The notes: generated by a model not told the origin, from the letters alone. A DNA stretch of 64,000 nucleotides from Diphasiastrum complanatum (GCA_029204225.1 CM055115.1:10069172-10133171); one strand, 5' to 3'. Shown: positions 20,798 through 32,758, counted from the stretch's first letter. Translations and numbers: made by a program.

Positions 20798-22214
20798 TAC
20801 TGGTTATCAACTGATATTTTGGTTTTACTTTGAATCTAGTAACATTAAAAGTTTTGGTAATATCGTACTGGTGACAATATAGTTGTCACAAACATTATTG
20901 ATACCAATTCAGAGTTAGAAGTGTATATGTTTTATTTTGGTAATTGTAGCCAAGAATATAGAGCACTAAGATTGAACATGACAAAGACCCTCAATAATTT
21001 TTTTACATTTCTTTGGTTTGATCGACGTACATACCTTTTAGTAATAGTCGGTCTCTTAGGTTTCATAATTGTTTGGATAATGTTATAGTTGCCCTATTAG
21101 ATCAGAATTGAATTAATAGTAATCAATAAAAAATATGAAAATACTGACATATTGAATATGTGTTGGAAGAAAGATAAGAAGAAAGGGAGAAGGGCTTCAA
21201 TGGCCATCTAGAATAGACTCTGGATGACTGATCTACACAATAATAGATAAAATCCAACTGTTGAGGAATGCTTCTCAATATGGTAGTTACGTAGTGGCGA
21301 TCACCATCAAAGAGAGTGATCAGCCAATTGACAAAAAGGATTCAAAATACTAAAAGTGTCTTTTCGTATAGGGAGTCGGAAGGCCAAATGATGAAGAGGC
21401 CATACTGTCGGGGCCGTTGTGGGGCTCTGGCCCCCAAACCCCCCAAAACCCCTGTTTCTTGGGGGGATCCACCCACCGAACACCCGAGGACCTCCTGCTA
21501 TGCAATCCAGCCATCTCCTTACCATCATGGTCTCACATTAGACCCCATACAAACAACCGTGCTCAATAACGACTTCTCCTCATAACAGGGGCCTTACAAA
21601 TTTGAGCTCACGGTGAACTACTGACAACTAAACTGAGAGGTAAATGTTTAGTTATGTCTAACAAGATTCAAGAAAATTGACTATAGAGAGATCATGCACT
21701 TTGTTAGGGATAACTTCATCTATGATTTATTTAGTTCTATAGTATATATAATTATCATTCTCCAAGAAAGAGAAGCAATGTTATTCATATGATTTGATGA
21801 TACAAAAGGCAAAATGATGGTTATGTGAAAAGGTACTGGTTATCAACTGATATTTTGGTTTTACTTTGACATCTAGTAACATCAAAGGTTTTGGTAATAT
21901 TGTACTAATATAGTTGTCACAGACATTATTGATACCAATATAGAGTTAGAAGTGTATATGTTTTACTTTGGTAATTGTAGCCAAGAATCTTAGAGCACTA
22001 AGACTGAACATGGCAAAGACCCTCAATAATTTTTACATTTCCTTGGTCTGATCCACGTAAATACCTTTTAGTTATAGTCGGTCTCTTAGGTTTGGTAATT
22101 GTTTGGACAATGTTATAGTTGCCCTATTAGATCAGAATTAGATTAATAGTAATCAATAACAAATATGAAAATACTAACATATTGAACATGTGTTGGAAGA
22201 AAGATAAGAAGAAA
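20798..22214 (+). repeat. Direct repeat pair T (20,798-21,185 and 21,831-22,214)
   Basis: Both copies run TACTGGTTATCAACTGATAT to GAAAGATAAGAAGAAAG with a modest number of substitutions and one short gap. The spacer of about 645 bp includes GACTATAGAGAGATCATGCA, which also occurs at 25,655-25,853 with the start of the repeat. The pair resembles LTRs, but there are no clear TG/CA ends, primer site or target duplication. Confidence 0.65.
21405..21500. other. GC-rich island in repeat spacer
   Basis: About 95 bp of GGGGCTCTGGCCCCC and CCCCAAAACCCC-type sequence, very unlike the AT-rich surroundings. It has no open frame worth calling. It is presumably part of the unclassified repeat T. Confidence 0.5.
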
Positions 22215-24098
22215 GTCTACATAGCAGATAGATCAAACTATTGATTACTTCTCATTAAACTCAAACATCAAATAACACACTCTCAGCTAGTTATAGTCCA
22301 AAGCGGTTTGAAGATGTAGCTTTAAAAATAAGATGGATGTTAACATGACATCAAATGACACACTCTCACCTAGTTATAGTGCATAGAGGTTTGTAGACAT
22401 TGGATGTTAACATGACCGGTCACTTGGTTGGATTTACATCATTACATAGCTATATCTTCAAAATAGTTTGGCCCCAATCAATAGACTTTGCCTTTACAAT
22501 GTCAATTTTATTACATCGCACAAAGTTAGCTCATTTAAACTTCTATATCATATACAAAAAATCTGAACTGCACATTAAATGTATAATTTATTACAAAGTA
22601 GGGCTCCACACACTTTGTAATTTACAATCCTTCTCTGATTTGCCATTAATTTAAGTCATTTACAATGAAATAGAATGGCATTTAGGATGAAATAGAAATT
22701 AATGTTTAATGATATAACTGGCCTATTCCCTTATCAATTTAGATTCATTAAAAGAATTCTTGTTCAATTTGAGATTCTGGAAAATCGCACCATCACTTAG
22801 ATGCCTATCCTAGAACAATTTGCATTCAAAATAAGATTAAAGATCAACCAAACAATTTTTGTAATGAATGTAAAAATTTGCAGGTTTGGGACTTCTATGT
22901 GGATTCCTTTGGGGATGCATAAAAACCCATGAAAACCATTAAAAATTAATATTGAGTCATCAAAAGTTTGTATTTCCTAAACCTTAACAACTCAAAACTA
23001 AACTTTGAAGATTAAGTCATAAACCTGGTAATCCTTAAAAGGTTTGCCACAAAAAATACCAAATCTATCCTATGTAGTGAGATTCCAAAAAATCAACAGA
23101 CATTTGCAAAAGGAAAAAAAAAACAAATAAACACGTAAACATAGATGAATATGCATGGAAAGAATCTAAACACCAAAAACATGACCTATGCTAGATGTCC
23201 ACAATCTGTGATGAGTTAACAAATGACTATCATACCACGTGAATTAACTCGTGCAGTGAATTTAGTAATAAATCACAAATAGAACTAGGTGCACCCCAAA
23301 ACCGCAAAAAAGAAATGTGGCTTGTTGCCTGTTGTGATGTTGTTGTTAAATTGTTTTTACTGTAACCTCCGTCCTATCCAAAAAAGAAGGAACGAATTTC
23401 TATGTTGGTCACGTGATAAGTCTTAGAAGCTTTCCCACACAAGCATATGGTCATAATGAAACTCTTCCCAATCATATGGTACTATTTAAATATGCTATGT
23501 GCCATTTTGGAATTTAATAAGTAGGGAAAAAAGATGCATAGGCCTTTTCATTTGTGTACTTGGCTCAAGAACCCTAACATCATTTTAAGGAACGAGTGTT
23601 TATTTAGGCCTTGTTGACATGTGATATTATTGTATTTGTTGACACTTTAAATAATAATTATCAAGGGCTTTCTAGATTTTAGATCCATGGCTCTAAGTGC
23701 AGTGGATTCGATGTAAAAGTTAAAACTTTCTTTCAATAGGCCAAGGCTATTATGAGCTTTACACATAATTCCCTCGAGCACGAGGATGCATGCAATTGTG
23801 ATTGATTTTGATTAAATCATAACAATAGTAAACATGCATAGTTTAATCACTATATTAGTGTATAGTAAACACTAAGAAATATAAATTATTTGATGTACTT
23901 TTCTCGCTAATGGCTAAAGTAGCAGGAACTAAGAATTAGTGCTTTCTAATTCGAATACTCCCGCTGGAACTAGATTTAGGGGGAATTACTCATTTTGAAT
24001 TTAGCACCGTCGCTTTTGGTTTGAAATTTTTCTCCTCCAGCTAATGTCGTCTCTAGTGTCTTTATGAAGCAAGTACACAAAGGTAAAGCACGCTCTCT
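22215..24098. other. Unassigned intergenic sequence
   Basis: Contains a short tandem pair near 22,256-22,410 (ACACACTCTCA.CTAGTTATAG with GGATGTTAACATGAC). Otherwise no gene, LTR or inverted repeat was supported. Confidence 0.4.
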
Positions 24099-24106
24099 GT
24101 GTCTGT

Positions 24107-24164
24107 GTCTCTCTCTCTCTCGCTTGCTCTGTGCCGCTCTCTCTCTCTATATATATATATATAT
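24107..24164 (+). repeat. CT microsatellites and a TA run upstream of the S1/SPH start
   Basis: CTCTCTCTCTCTC at about 24,110, CTCTCTCTCT at about 24,139, then about eight TA units ending at the ATG. A pyrimidine-rich leader of this kind is common in plant 5' UTRs. The TA run is too close to the ATG to act as a normal TATA box. Confidence 0.7.
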
Positions 24165-24497
24165 ATGGCGATCATTCACTTATTCTCTATGTTTGCCACC
24201 TTGTTTCTACTTCAGGTGTCTTGCGCTTCGTCTCTAGACGCTTCCTTTAGCGTAACAAACCTATGTGATGATTTCATAACTGCGAGTTGTTCAAATGGGA
24301 CTAAATCTTTGGGCGTCCATGTGGTGCACAGTGGTCTCAGTTGGTCGTATAATTTCACTGCAACTGAACAAACCGAATATATCTGTGATTTCACAAGAAG
24401 GGAGGGCATGACATTTCAGGCAGCCAACCTGCAGATATGGACTTGGAAATTGAACTTGGACATAATGCTAAACCTTCTTTCTCCGCTAGTTCTTTAG
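24165..24497 (+). pseudogene. Plant S1/SPH family secreted protein, truncated at 3' end
   Basis: The ATG at 24,165 gives a signal peptide (MAIIHLFSMFATLFLLQVSC), then SFSVTNLCDDFITASCSNG, LGVHVVHSGLSWSYNF and TEYICDF. This is the S1/SPH pattern: short beta strands, a D-LG-H-V core, an aromatic-rich strand and conserved cysteines. Family members are small secreted proteins; the founding ones act in poppy self-incompatibility and most have no known role. Family length is about 130-150 aa. Here similarity stops after about 90 residues and the frame runs on to LLSPLVL, where repeat F begins at about 24,498. So the 3' end, with the last cysteine strand, appears to have been replaced by the repeat. 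An upstream in-frame ATG at 24,111 would only add microsatellite-encoded residues. Confidence 0.72.
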
Positions 24498-25075
24498 ATT
24501 GCAATAATTTCATTAGTTAAAGCTTAACAAATACATAATACAATAAATTAAGTCAAAAATTTGAAGTTCATCTTACCAGAACTTAGACCAATGATAAGGT
24601 CATGCAACTTGGAGATCATTGAAAAATTTCCATGGAAGTTCTTTTGTTATATAGACTTAAATACCCATAAATGAACCTCGCATCCTTGCTAAAAAAAATA
24701 AAAAACAAGAATTCCACTAAACGCATGTCAAAAAGAGGTGATAAGTATCATTTAAGTATGGGCTTTGGAGAACTAAAGATGATCATAAATCCTATTAGGC
24801 TAATGTGAAGCCAAATAAAAATGCTTGTAAAATTGGAGATTGGTTTACATAACAGTTCATTTATGTAGGGTGTTCTAGAAAGTGAGTATTTAAATTGTAT
24901 AGGAGTATTGGAAAATGAATTTAGGTCAGGAGTAAAATTAATGTGCAATACTCACCCTTAAGCTTACCACTAAAAACCTGAATGAAGAAATAACATACTA
25001 ACTAAGGTAATGTGTTTACCCACCCTTTGGCAAAGACTTTGTTGGAATATTGGCCAACATGTTATCGGTATGATA
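24498..25075 (+). repeat. Dispersed repeat F, copy b
   Basis: TTTCATTAGTTAAAGCTTAAC through GTGCAATACTC and GGTAATGTGTTTACCC to CATGTTATCGGTATGATAGT matches 42,780-43,260 and 53,430-54,030, and the reverse complement of the window start. Confidence 0.75.
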
Positions 25076-25189
25076 GTAACCCATGCGTTAATGCAATGAA
25101 GGCATTTCTAGTAATGATGGGCCCACATAGTCTCTTCAGCTCTAGTGGACCCACTTTAGAATGTTAAACAATAAACCTATTTGGAGTGC

Positions 25190-25560
25190 ATTTCTACTCA
25201 AAAAAGGTAGTGTCCTTGACAGTCTATGTTGTACCACCAAAACATGCTTTTAGCCTGCAACGTATTCGGACTCGGTAATGGACAAGGAGATGAATTTTTG
25301 CTTTCGATTGTTCCATGAAATTGGTTCTGCAAGAAAGCATATGTAGCCAAAGGTTGATTTTCTAGTATCTGCTTCTCTAGCCCAATCTCAATCTAAATAG
25401 GCCTTAGAACTAGTGCATCCTTGGAATCTCTAACATAACACACTATCTAAGGTAACATACTAACTAGGGTAATGTGTTTACCCTTTGGCAAAGGCTTTGT
25501 TGGAATATCAGCCAACATGTTATCGGTATGATAGTAACATAATTTGACATCTTTCTAAAC
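25190..25560 (-). pseudogene. Copia RNase H fragment
   Basis: On the minus strand this matches the better preserved block at 43,343-43,525 (SDSDWVGKVDIRKSTFGYL). It is followed by another piece of repeat F (ACCCTTTGGCAAAGGCTTTG). It is heavily broken. Confidence 0.5.
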
Positions 25561-25654
25561 TCTCTCTCAAAAAATGAAATTTAACTTAAATGTGTTCAAC
25601 GAGTTCATGGTTTGAGAGGAAAAACAATGAATTATGATAAAATCTTAACTTCAA

Positions 25655-25853
25655 AAAAATTGACTATAGAGAGATCATGCACTTTGGTGGGGATAACTTC
25701 ATCTATGATTTATTTATTAATATATTATATATGATTATCATTCTCCAAGAGAGAGAAGCAGTGCTATTCATATGATTTAATGATACAAAAGGCAAAAGGA
25801 TGGTTATGTGAAAAGATACTAATTATCAACTGATATTTTGGTTGTGCATATTC
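25655..25853 (+). repeat. Repeat T partial copy
   Basis: GACTATAGAGAGATCATGCA to TTATCAACTGATATTTTGG matches 21,680-21,865. It joins abruptly to a copia fragment. Confidence 0.7.
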
Positions 25854-25960
25854 ATGACTCAAGATTGCATACTTCGTTCTCTGTTTGTAAGGATAATTTC
25901 TATAGATTTTGTTATCCATGATGGTACGTGTGTCTTGAACACTGGAGGGCCGGTCTACCA
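25854..25960 (-). pseudogene. Copia pre-integrase fragment
   Basis: The minus strand reads DNKIYRNYPYKQRTKYAIL then SHEYAQ. The same stretch is seen at about 49,290-49,360 (AILSHEYAL). Confidence 0.5.
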
Positions 25961-26039
25961 TATTACGACTATTCCATGTCCGTAACTGAATACGGCCGTA
26001 ACATTCTTCCTCCCTTAAATAGGTTATGTCCTAAAAATG

Positions 26040-26330
26040 GAAAAAAGAAAACATGAAATTATCCCTGAACCTTTCAAATCCTACCCATGAATCATTATTC
26101 TTAGTTTGATCTTTCCATCCGAATAAGTACTCTGAGATGCAACAATTTTTACATTGCTTGCCTCTACTCGTGAATATTAACTCAAATCCCAAGGATACAC
26201 TCAACTATAATTCCTCCAAAAGGGTTGATCTTATCCAAAAAAACTCATCAACTTCATGTATTCCCAATTACATGGAACACTGGGTGATTTTACTTTATTT
26301 CAGAAATTAAATTTAAAAGATAAAAAAATT
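26040..26330 (-). pseudogene. Ty3/gypsy chromodomain remnant
   Basis: The minus strand reads ISEYLFGWKDQTKNNDSW then GFERFRDNF, parallel to FEGLIRWKDHTEDDDSWE in the chromovirus fragment at 56,655. The upstream HPVFHV-like segment (FHVIGNT) matches the integrase C-terminal module. It is a small, decayed piece. Confidence 0.55.
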
Positions 26331-27860
26331 CCATTCCAATTTATATAAAAAAATAATGCTTTTTGGTACAAATATGCTTAGAATATCCAAATATTCTAGA
26401 ATTCCACAACTTAGTCATCTGAAATCGCTAGGAGATCCATCAAGTCTCGGACAATTATAACTCAATCCAAAGTACTGCAATTACTCTAATGAGTTGACAA
26501 CCCCATTCTTAGCATCACGTGCAAGATATCAGCAACTATCCATATCTTAATAGATTTATCTATCCCCTATTGTACGGCGAGCACTTATAGACTACAATTA
26601 GTGAGGTAAGCAAATTTTACTTAATGAAAATGCTTGTGAGATCCACACAATCTCAAGTATGTGCTGGAGTAAAGAAATTTAGAGTTCAACCAATAGATCT
26701 AAATCCTTGACTCACCCAATTGATCAAGAATTACTCAATATCTTAAAAATCCTTCCATTTTCTTATACTCTTCAAATGACCTTTAAGTATCAATTTATGA
26801 TTCGTCAATCATAAACATTTAGACTCTTTTGATTCATCAATCATAAATTATAGGATTCCAAAACCATACTTTATCATTGGAAGATACTAGAGTATATGTA
26901 TAGCAACATACAACTCAGAAAATATAAGAATCATTTTTAAATCTTTTCCACAAGGAAAAATACATATACCAATAGATATCCAATATCTATATCGAAAATG
27001 GTACAAACAAAATCCCGATGGTAAGGCCTCTTCATAATTTGGCCATCCAACTCCCTAAGTAAAAACACACTTCTTGGTGTTTTGCACCCGAAACAGTCGA
27101 CAAACTACACAGTCACAATGCTCTCAATCAGAGCTTGCATCTGATACCCATATTGCCTAAAAAAGTTTTAAAAAATTTCAAAAAAAAAATGATTATGCAC
27201 GATTCTGGGAAAATCTCAAAATGTGTCAAAAATGATTCTGCACGATTCTGAATTACGGTGCATCTATGATTCTAATACAACAACCCAAGAAAAAAACTTA
27301 GTTCATTCAAAACCCTAACTTTGGTCTAAAAAAAAAACAAAAGCATAGGTCAACTTGATTGCTCCCCACACAACCGCCATCAACAAGGAAACGGAGGCTG
27401 CCCAAAGTGAGAGAAATAGAGGTTCCTACATGCAGGTCAAGAGGCTGGATTGTGGGTTTCATTAGGGGAAATATGGGCTCAAAATGGGCCCTTTAAGAAA
27501 TTTCACTTTAGAGAGGCTACGTAGAGAGAGAATGCAAACCGGTTTCTTCTGGTCACCATTTTTTGAGTTTCCGGCCTTGCCCGATGTTTAACTAGTATGG
27601 TTAACTTCAGACAATAGCTAATTTAGCATGAGATGTAATAACCTCTTTTCATGCTCGTTCCAAAATTCGGGACTAGAGCTTTAAGACTGAAAATCTTGGT
27701 GTGCTCAATGCAAAAACTGAAGCGGGAGAGGCAAAACTTTTGAAATCACTGTATGCTTATAGTGAAATATGAGGTGGGATGATTTTTCAATGCGACATAG
27801 ACATTACAAAAGTAAGGAATGCTAGGTCTATTCATATTGATTTATTGTAGGTAGATTCGT
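26331..27860. other. Unassigned sequence upstream of the transposase-like gene
   Basis: No gene supported. GGGTATCAGATGC on the minus strand near 27,137-27,150 could be an old primer site. TTCAATGCGACA at about 27,788 is a 12-base match to a motif copy at 32,505 and may mark the left side of the DNA element. Confidence 0.35.
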
Positions 27861-27864
27861 TTAC

Positions 27865-28493
27865 ATGATTGTAGCTTTAACAATGGCAATGTTCCATTTG
27901 CATGTTGCTCTTCCAATGGAATGCACTCCAATTATTAAGAAAAATACGAAAGTTGTAGAGAATGTTGCAGCAATAGTTAGAGAATTGAGAATGAATAATC
28001 ATATGAATATAGATTTGTGGGTGGATGGATCAATTTATCCTAATGATCAAGCTACCAATTTGTGTCCAGATTTAAGTCAGTAACTCATCTTCTCAGATAT
28101 TGTGAAGGAAATAACGAATTACTTGGATATTGTCAAAGGTTGCGTGATATTGGAATGCATAGCATATCTTGTCCGAATCAACAATTACAGTTTGCTAATC
28201 CACAATTGCAACGTGTAAATCAACAACTGCTTCATTATGTGCAACACACTAGTACTAAAAACAATGCACTCAAGAATGCTATGTCGGAGTTGAATGCTAC
28301 TGTCACTACTCTTCGAGGATCAAACCAAGAGATGTTAAAATCCATGGAAAAGTTGCCATCCGAGAGTTTAAAGTCTACTATTGATCTAAAAGTTATCAAT
28401 AAGGCAATGATGAAGATGAAAAGAAAGAGTATACTGATGAAGAATATTGATGACCTATCTACACATAGCGGCAATCAGAAAAAAAGAATCTGA
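27865..28493 (+). pseudogene. N-terminal exons of transposase-like gene (Gln/Asn-rich, coiled-coil-like)
   Basis: Two overlapping frames, 27,865-28,083 and 28,062-28,493, apparently one broken coding region. The second reads CPNQQLQFANPQLQRVNQQL then a Leu/Met heptad-like stretch and a basic end (MKMKRKS, NQKKRI). It is followed by a plausible intron ending TGTTTGTTGCAG at about 28,620. It is assigned to the transposase gene only by position and strand. Confidence 0.35.
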
Positions 28494-28569
28494 GCATTCT
28501 AGTTTGTTGTCATCTAAACTGTTTATTTGATTTGTATATGTCATTTAAGTTTGATTTGCACTTGATAAT

Positions 28570-30890
28570 ATGGAGTATTTATTTATTAGACATAGTTTGA
28601 GTTTCATATGTTTGTTGCAGGTCATGTTTGGTGGCAAAGAACTATTTAATAGATCGTTCATGAATTGGATCATCTTTAAGTCATGTTTACCAAGAAAGTT
28701 AGCAAAGGAAATGATAAAAAATGCTCGGTTTGAAAAAATGACAAATGAAATTGTAGAGACTGTTTTGATTAAGGTTCAATTATACTTGGATGCGAATGTG
28801 ATACAAGGTGCATGTGATGTATCTGGAATTACCATAAATGCTTATTCTATTTTTTTTAGAATAGTTAAAGAAACTTTCTCCCAAGTGATGGTGAAGAAAA
28901 TTAATCTTCCACGTCCATATCGGGTAAGATTAGCTAGAAATTTTTACAATGACAGAATGTTCAAAGTAGTTGGCCAACCACTTCATATAACTGAATTATA
29001 CAAATCAGAATATGGTGAGCTCAATTACAATGATCGCAATAATATTTTCCTTGATATTGAAAATGTTTTAAAATACATTATTCGATTCTATAAACTAGAC
29101 GAACATCAAGTAAATGGAAAGATCATTATTGTAATAGAATTTGATGAATCTAAAATAATCAAGGGTTAGAAGTTGGAACGTGTGAGTGTCACTTTGATGA
29201 ATACAATTTCAGATATAGATGATTGAACGTTTAGAGTTCAATCAGAAAATCACATATGGTGGTTGGCGGCATTCCAGGATACCATAAAATACTGTCATGG
29301 ATAATTTCAAGAACAAATTATGGCAAGATTATAAAGAGACATTTGGAGAGTGAGAAATCTACAGTCGAAATCCATGAAAGTTTTTAAATTCAATGGCACC
29401 TTGCAGGGGATTTGAAAACATTAAAATGTATGTGTGATGTCTCTCATGGGGCAACATCAAAGCATCCATGTGTTTATTGCATGAAGGATTGCTACAATAT
29501 GAATTTGGGACAATCAACAAACACTGGCCCAACACGAGAAGTTGAAGATGCAAATATGAAAAGTGTTATGCCAATTCCATTAAAATATGTTCACATACGC
29601 ACATTGCATCTTCAATCGGAAAATCACATATCGTGGTTGGCGGCATTCCAGGTATACATTTCAATTTTTAATTAGAATATCTATATTAACAATTCATGCC
29701 TTGCCAGTTTTATTGACATGTCATGCATTACTTGTTTCTCTACAAGACTTGAAAGAGGACCATAAAATACTATCATGGATAATTTCAAGAACAAATTATG
29801 GCAAGATTATAATGAGACATTTGGAGGGTGAGAAATTTACAGTCGAAAACCATGGAAGTTTTTAAATTGAATGGCACCTTGCAGGGGATTTGAAAACATT
29901 AAAATGTGTGTATAATGTCTCTCATGGGGCAACATCAAAGCATCCATGTCTTTATTGCATGAAGGATTGCTACAATATGAATTTGGAACGATCAACAAAC
30001 ACTGGCCCAACACGAGAAGCTGAATATCCAAATATGAAAAGTGTTTAGCCAATTCCATTAAAATATGTTCACATATGCACATTGCATGCTGAGGTTTGTA
30101 TTATTGAAAAACTAATTTACCTACATATTCTACTAGCATGGAATCAAAAACCAGAGCCAGTGGCTAAAGCAGCAATTAGAAGGTCGAAATAGTTTTGTCA
30201 AATGCAGGACTACGTAAAGGGAATGTCACGATTGAAAAAAGTGACACACTCTCTAGGAAAAAAGAAAACGTTCCTAATAAGCCATCAATTGGAGGTGCTA
30301 AAGCAAGAAGATTCTTATCCAATCACACATGCAAAGAATCAAGTGTCAGATACGAAATATGGAAAGAAATTGTTCAAGCCACACGAACACTGGAAGGAAA
30401 TAATCGAGTGGAAAAGAGACAAGTGTGGACCAATTTCGACAAACTCATAGGTGTTATCAGGAAAGAAAACCTATCATCAAAAGATGTGAGGACTTTGCAA
30501 AATCATTGCACCACATTTGTAAAATATATACAATATTGTTGGGGAAAAGACAACATTACTCATTACATGGTACTAATCTATATTATCGTCTGGTCATTTT
30601 CTCATTCAGACTTATATTTTTTTCTACTGATGTAACTAATCAAAACTATTGTTTGTAGCACATCCTTCTTCATCATGCAACTTATTTTGCAAAGGAATAT
30701 GGGAGCTTAAGTATCTGGTCATCACAAGGCATGGAAAAATCTCATTGGCAAGCAAGGGGAGCATTTCATAGAGCAACAAATCATGGAGGACACAATTCAA
30801 GAAATAAATATTTAGTTCAACTGTTTTAGTGGTTTTACAGAAGAGCACAATTTAGATATCAAGCTATAAACTCGCCAAGTTACGATACTT
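28570..30890 (+). pseudogene. DDE-like transposase of unassigned family, decayed
   Basis: Domain order on the plus strand: 28,621-29,169 (FGGKELFNRSFMNWIIFKSC... to IIIVIEFDESKIIKG, with a candidate first Asp). Then at about 29,401-29,500 LAGDLKTLKCMCDVSHG and HPCVYCMKDCY, with candidate second Asp and a CxxC zinc motif. Then PLKYVHI.TLHAE. Then 30,195-30,569 (KARRFLSNHTCKESSVRYEI... to NITHYM), an 89-bp intron (30,570-30,658, GTACTA...TTTGTAG), and ILLHHATYFAKEYGSL, WSSQGMEKSHWQAR and HGGHNS with a candidate Glu. The D...GDLK-CxxC...QGxExSH layout is that of a DDE transposase, but I cannot place the family. Breaks: several stops near 29,169-29,400, an internal duplication, and TAG at about 30,826 where Gln is expected. 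It is convergent with the gene at 30,962-32,488. Confidence 0.6.
29238..30090 (+). repeat. Tandem duplication of the transposase GDLK-CxxC core
   Basis: Copy 1 is about 29,238-29,611 and copy 2 about 29,614-30,090, both starting AAAATCACATAT.GTGGTTG and ending GTTCACATA.GCACATTGCAT. Copy 2 has about 105 bp after GGCATTCCAG (GTATACATTT...CTACAAG...) that copy 1 lacks, and this piece looks intron-like. Confidence 0.85.
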
Positions 30891-30961
30891 CGAAAGGCAT
30901 TCAAATTCATTACAAAAGAGAGATCCTTGTAATATATCAAAAATCTATTATAGAAAACTAT

Positions 30962-32488
30962 TTAATTATCATCATCATCCTCTTCAAGATTCAGACGGAT
31001 GGTATTGTCATGAAGGAATAATCTCTTTTCATATGGATCCAAAAATTCTAAATTTTTCCTCTTGCTCATACCAATGTAACCCGAATAAAGAGCCATTGCA
31101 GATGATCTTTTTGTAGTCTCATTGGGAGTATAACCCAATATCTTAATAGCCAAATATCTCTTCACAAAAAATACTTTATATGTTCCTCTTGCGTACTTAT
31201 GGCCTCCTAAACAAACTGATAATGATTTGATGGCCATAATGACAGTGGTTGCATATGGATTATAAGATGAATGATATATACGAATCTCATTATTTTGAAA
31301 GTTTTTCAAATAATTAGATAGAGAAACATCTTTTCTCCTGGCTGATACATCTCGGACGCCTCCATGTCTTATACCAAAGGCATCTATTTCAATAGCATAC
31401 TGTAAACGAGAAAAGAAAAGAAATTTAGAATGATACATAACACTGCAAACCCAATAAGAAAACTAAACAATATCAATACCAATATAATATCTACTTACCA
31501 GATCATAATCATCGTAATCAACGACATTTGTTATGTTGATGTCATGTCCTCCAATGGCCTCTACATTTCCAAAAGGGTTATATCTAGCCCTAGGGGAATA
31601 TCTTTTTTGAAATTCCAAAAATTCCTCCTCTGTAGGCAAAGTTTTTTCATGGGCTTTGGATTTTTCAATCATGGCCTCCAAGGCCTTATTGCTAGATTTC
31701 CAATCGCCATCTTTATCATAATCTATCTCACTTTCAAGGTCATCATATGAGTGATCAACAATGTCATAAAATCCTGATAAATTTTGAGCAAAAATTGAGA
31801 GGATTTCATCCTCTCTCAAATTCAATATATCTTCTATATCATTAAGTAAAATATAAGATTCATTATTCAAAAAATATAAAGGAACATCGAGTAGAGTTAA
31901 TTGATTAACAAGAGATGCAGATGGAAGAGAATCAGAGAGGATTATAGAACGAGGGAGAGTTTTTTCTAAATCTAAAGCCATAGATGCTATAGCTTCAACC
32001 CCTATTACAGTATGTGCATCATTTACATCAGCTGGATCAGGTGTAGATGCTTCGATCAATGGAACAGTTGAAGATTCAACAGACTCATCATCTGGAATTT
32101 CAGCAGATATATAGAAGACCAAAGCCATTCCTTTGATTAGAAGGCGACATATTATTTTGTGGATATCAAAGTATATATTTCTTTTGAAATGGTCATGCAG
32201 GTTAGAGTACTTTCTATTGTGTTTATGCTTAGAGGATGTTTGGAAATGTACAAGGTCCTGAAAATGAACGAAACAAAAATTATTTATATCCAAAACAGGA
32301 GTACTAATAATCTAAGAAAAATTATCAAGATAAGAAATTAAATTATAATGATTCTCATTAACTAGCTTATCGATATCAAAGGGAGCAAAAAAAATACTAG
32401 CAAAATACTCGAATTTGTTAGATAGAATGTCACTGGCATTAAAAACATCCATAAATTTGTCATCTGAGGCCATGGAAGAACTAGCCAT
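30962..32488 (-). CDS. Three-exon gene, about 440 aa, apparently intact, unknown function
   Basis: Exon 1 is 32,363-32,488 (MASSSMASDDKFMDVFNASD...). The intron is 32,258-32,362 (GTTAAT...TTTTCAG, 105 bp). Exon 2 is 31,499-32,257 (DLVHFQTSSKHKHNR... to VVDYDDYDL). The intron is 31,400-31,498 (GTAAGT...TTTACAG, 99 bp). Exon 3 is 30,962-31,399 (YAIEIDAFGIRHGGVRDVSA... to LEEDDDDN, stop). All joins are phase 0 without stops; the second intron is very well supported, and the first donor (CTA|GTTAAT) is weaker. The middle is acidic (YDDLESEIDYDKDGDW) and the C-terminal half mixed alpha/beta-like, with KYARGTYKVFFVKRYLAIK. No signal peptide, no membrane segment, no family recognised. A TATA box lies about 270 bp upstream of the ATG. 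It is tail-to-tail with the decayed transposase and its leader holds four motif copies, so it is probably an accessory gene of the same DNA element. An intact frame beside a decayed transposase is notable. Confidence 0.68.
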
Positions 32489-32758
32489 ATTGAATCCGAT
32501 ATCGGTTCAATGCGACAAATAAATATCGGTAGAGGAATAAAACAAAGTGCACACGTTGATCCGATATGGTAAAGCTGAGAATGAAATTTTTTGAAAAGCA
32601 CTCGTCGGAAGTGGCTGATATCGATTCAACATGCCTGAATGAATATAGCATGCACAACAAAGGGATGGTGCGTGTCGATTCGATATCACGAGAATGAAAA
32701 AAAACAAAAAGGCTAGAGAGTTTAGAATACAGAATCGAAATATGGAAAGTGGTGCACA

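Noticed and set aside
20798-22214. Direct repeats T as an intact small LTR element (TRIM)
   Set aside because: No TG...CA ends, primer site, polypurine tract or target duplication could be found, so only the repeat pair is reported.
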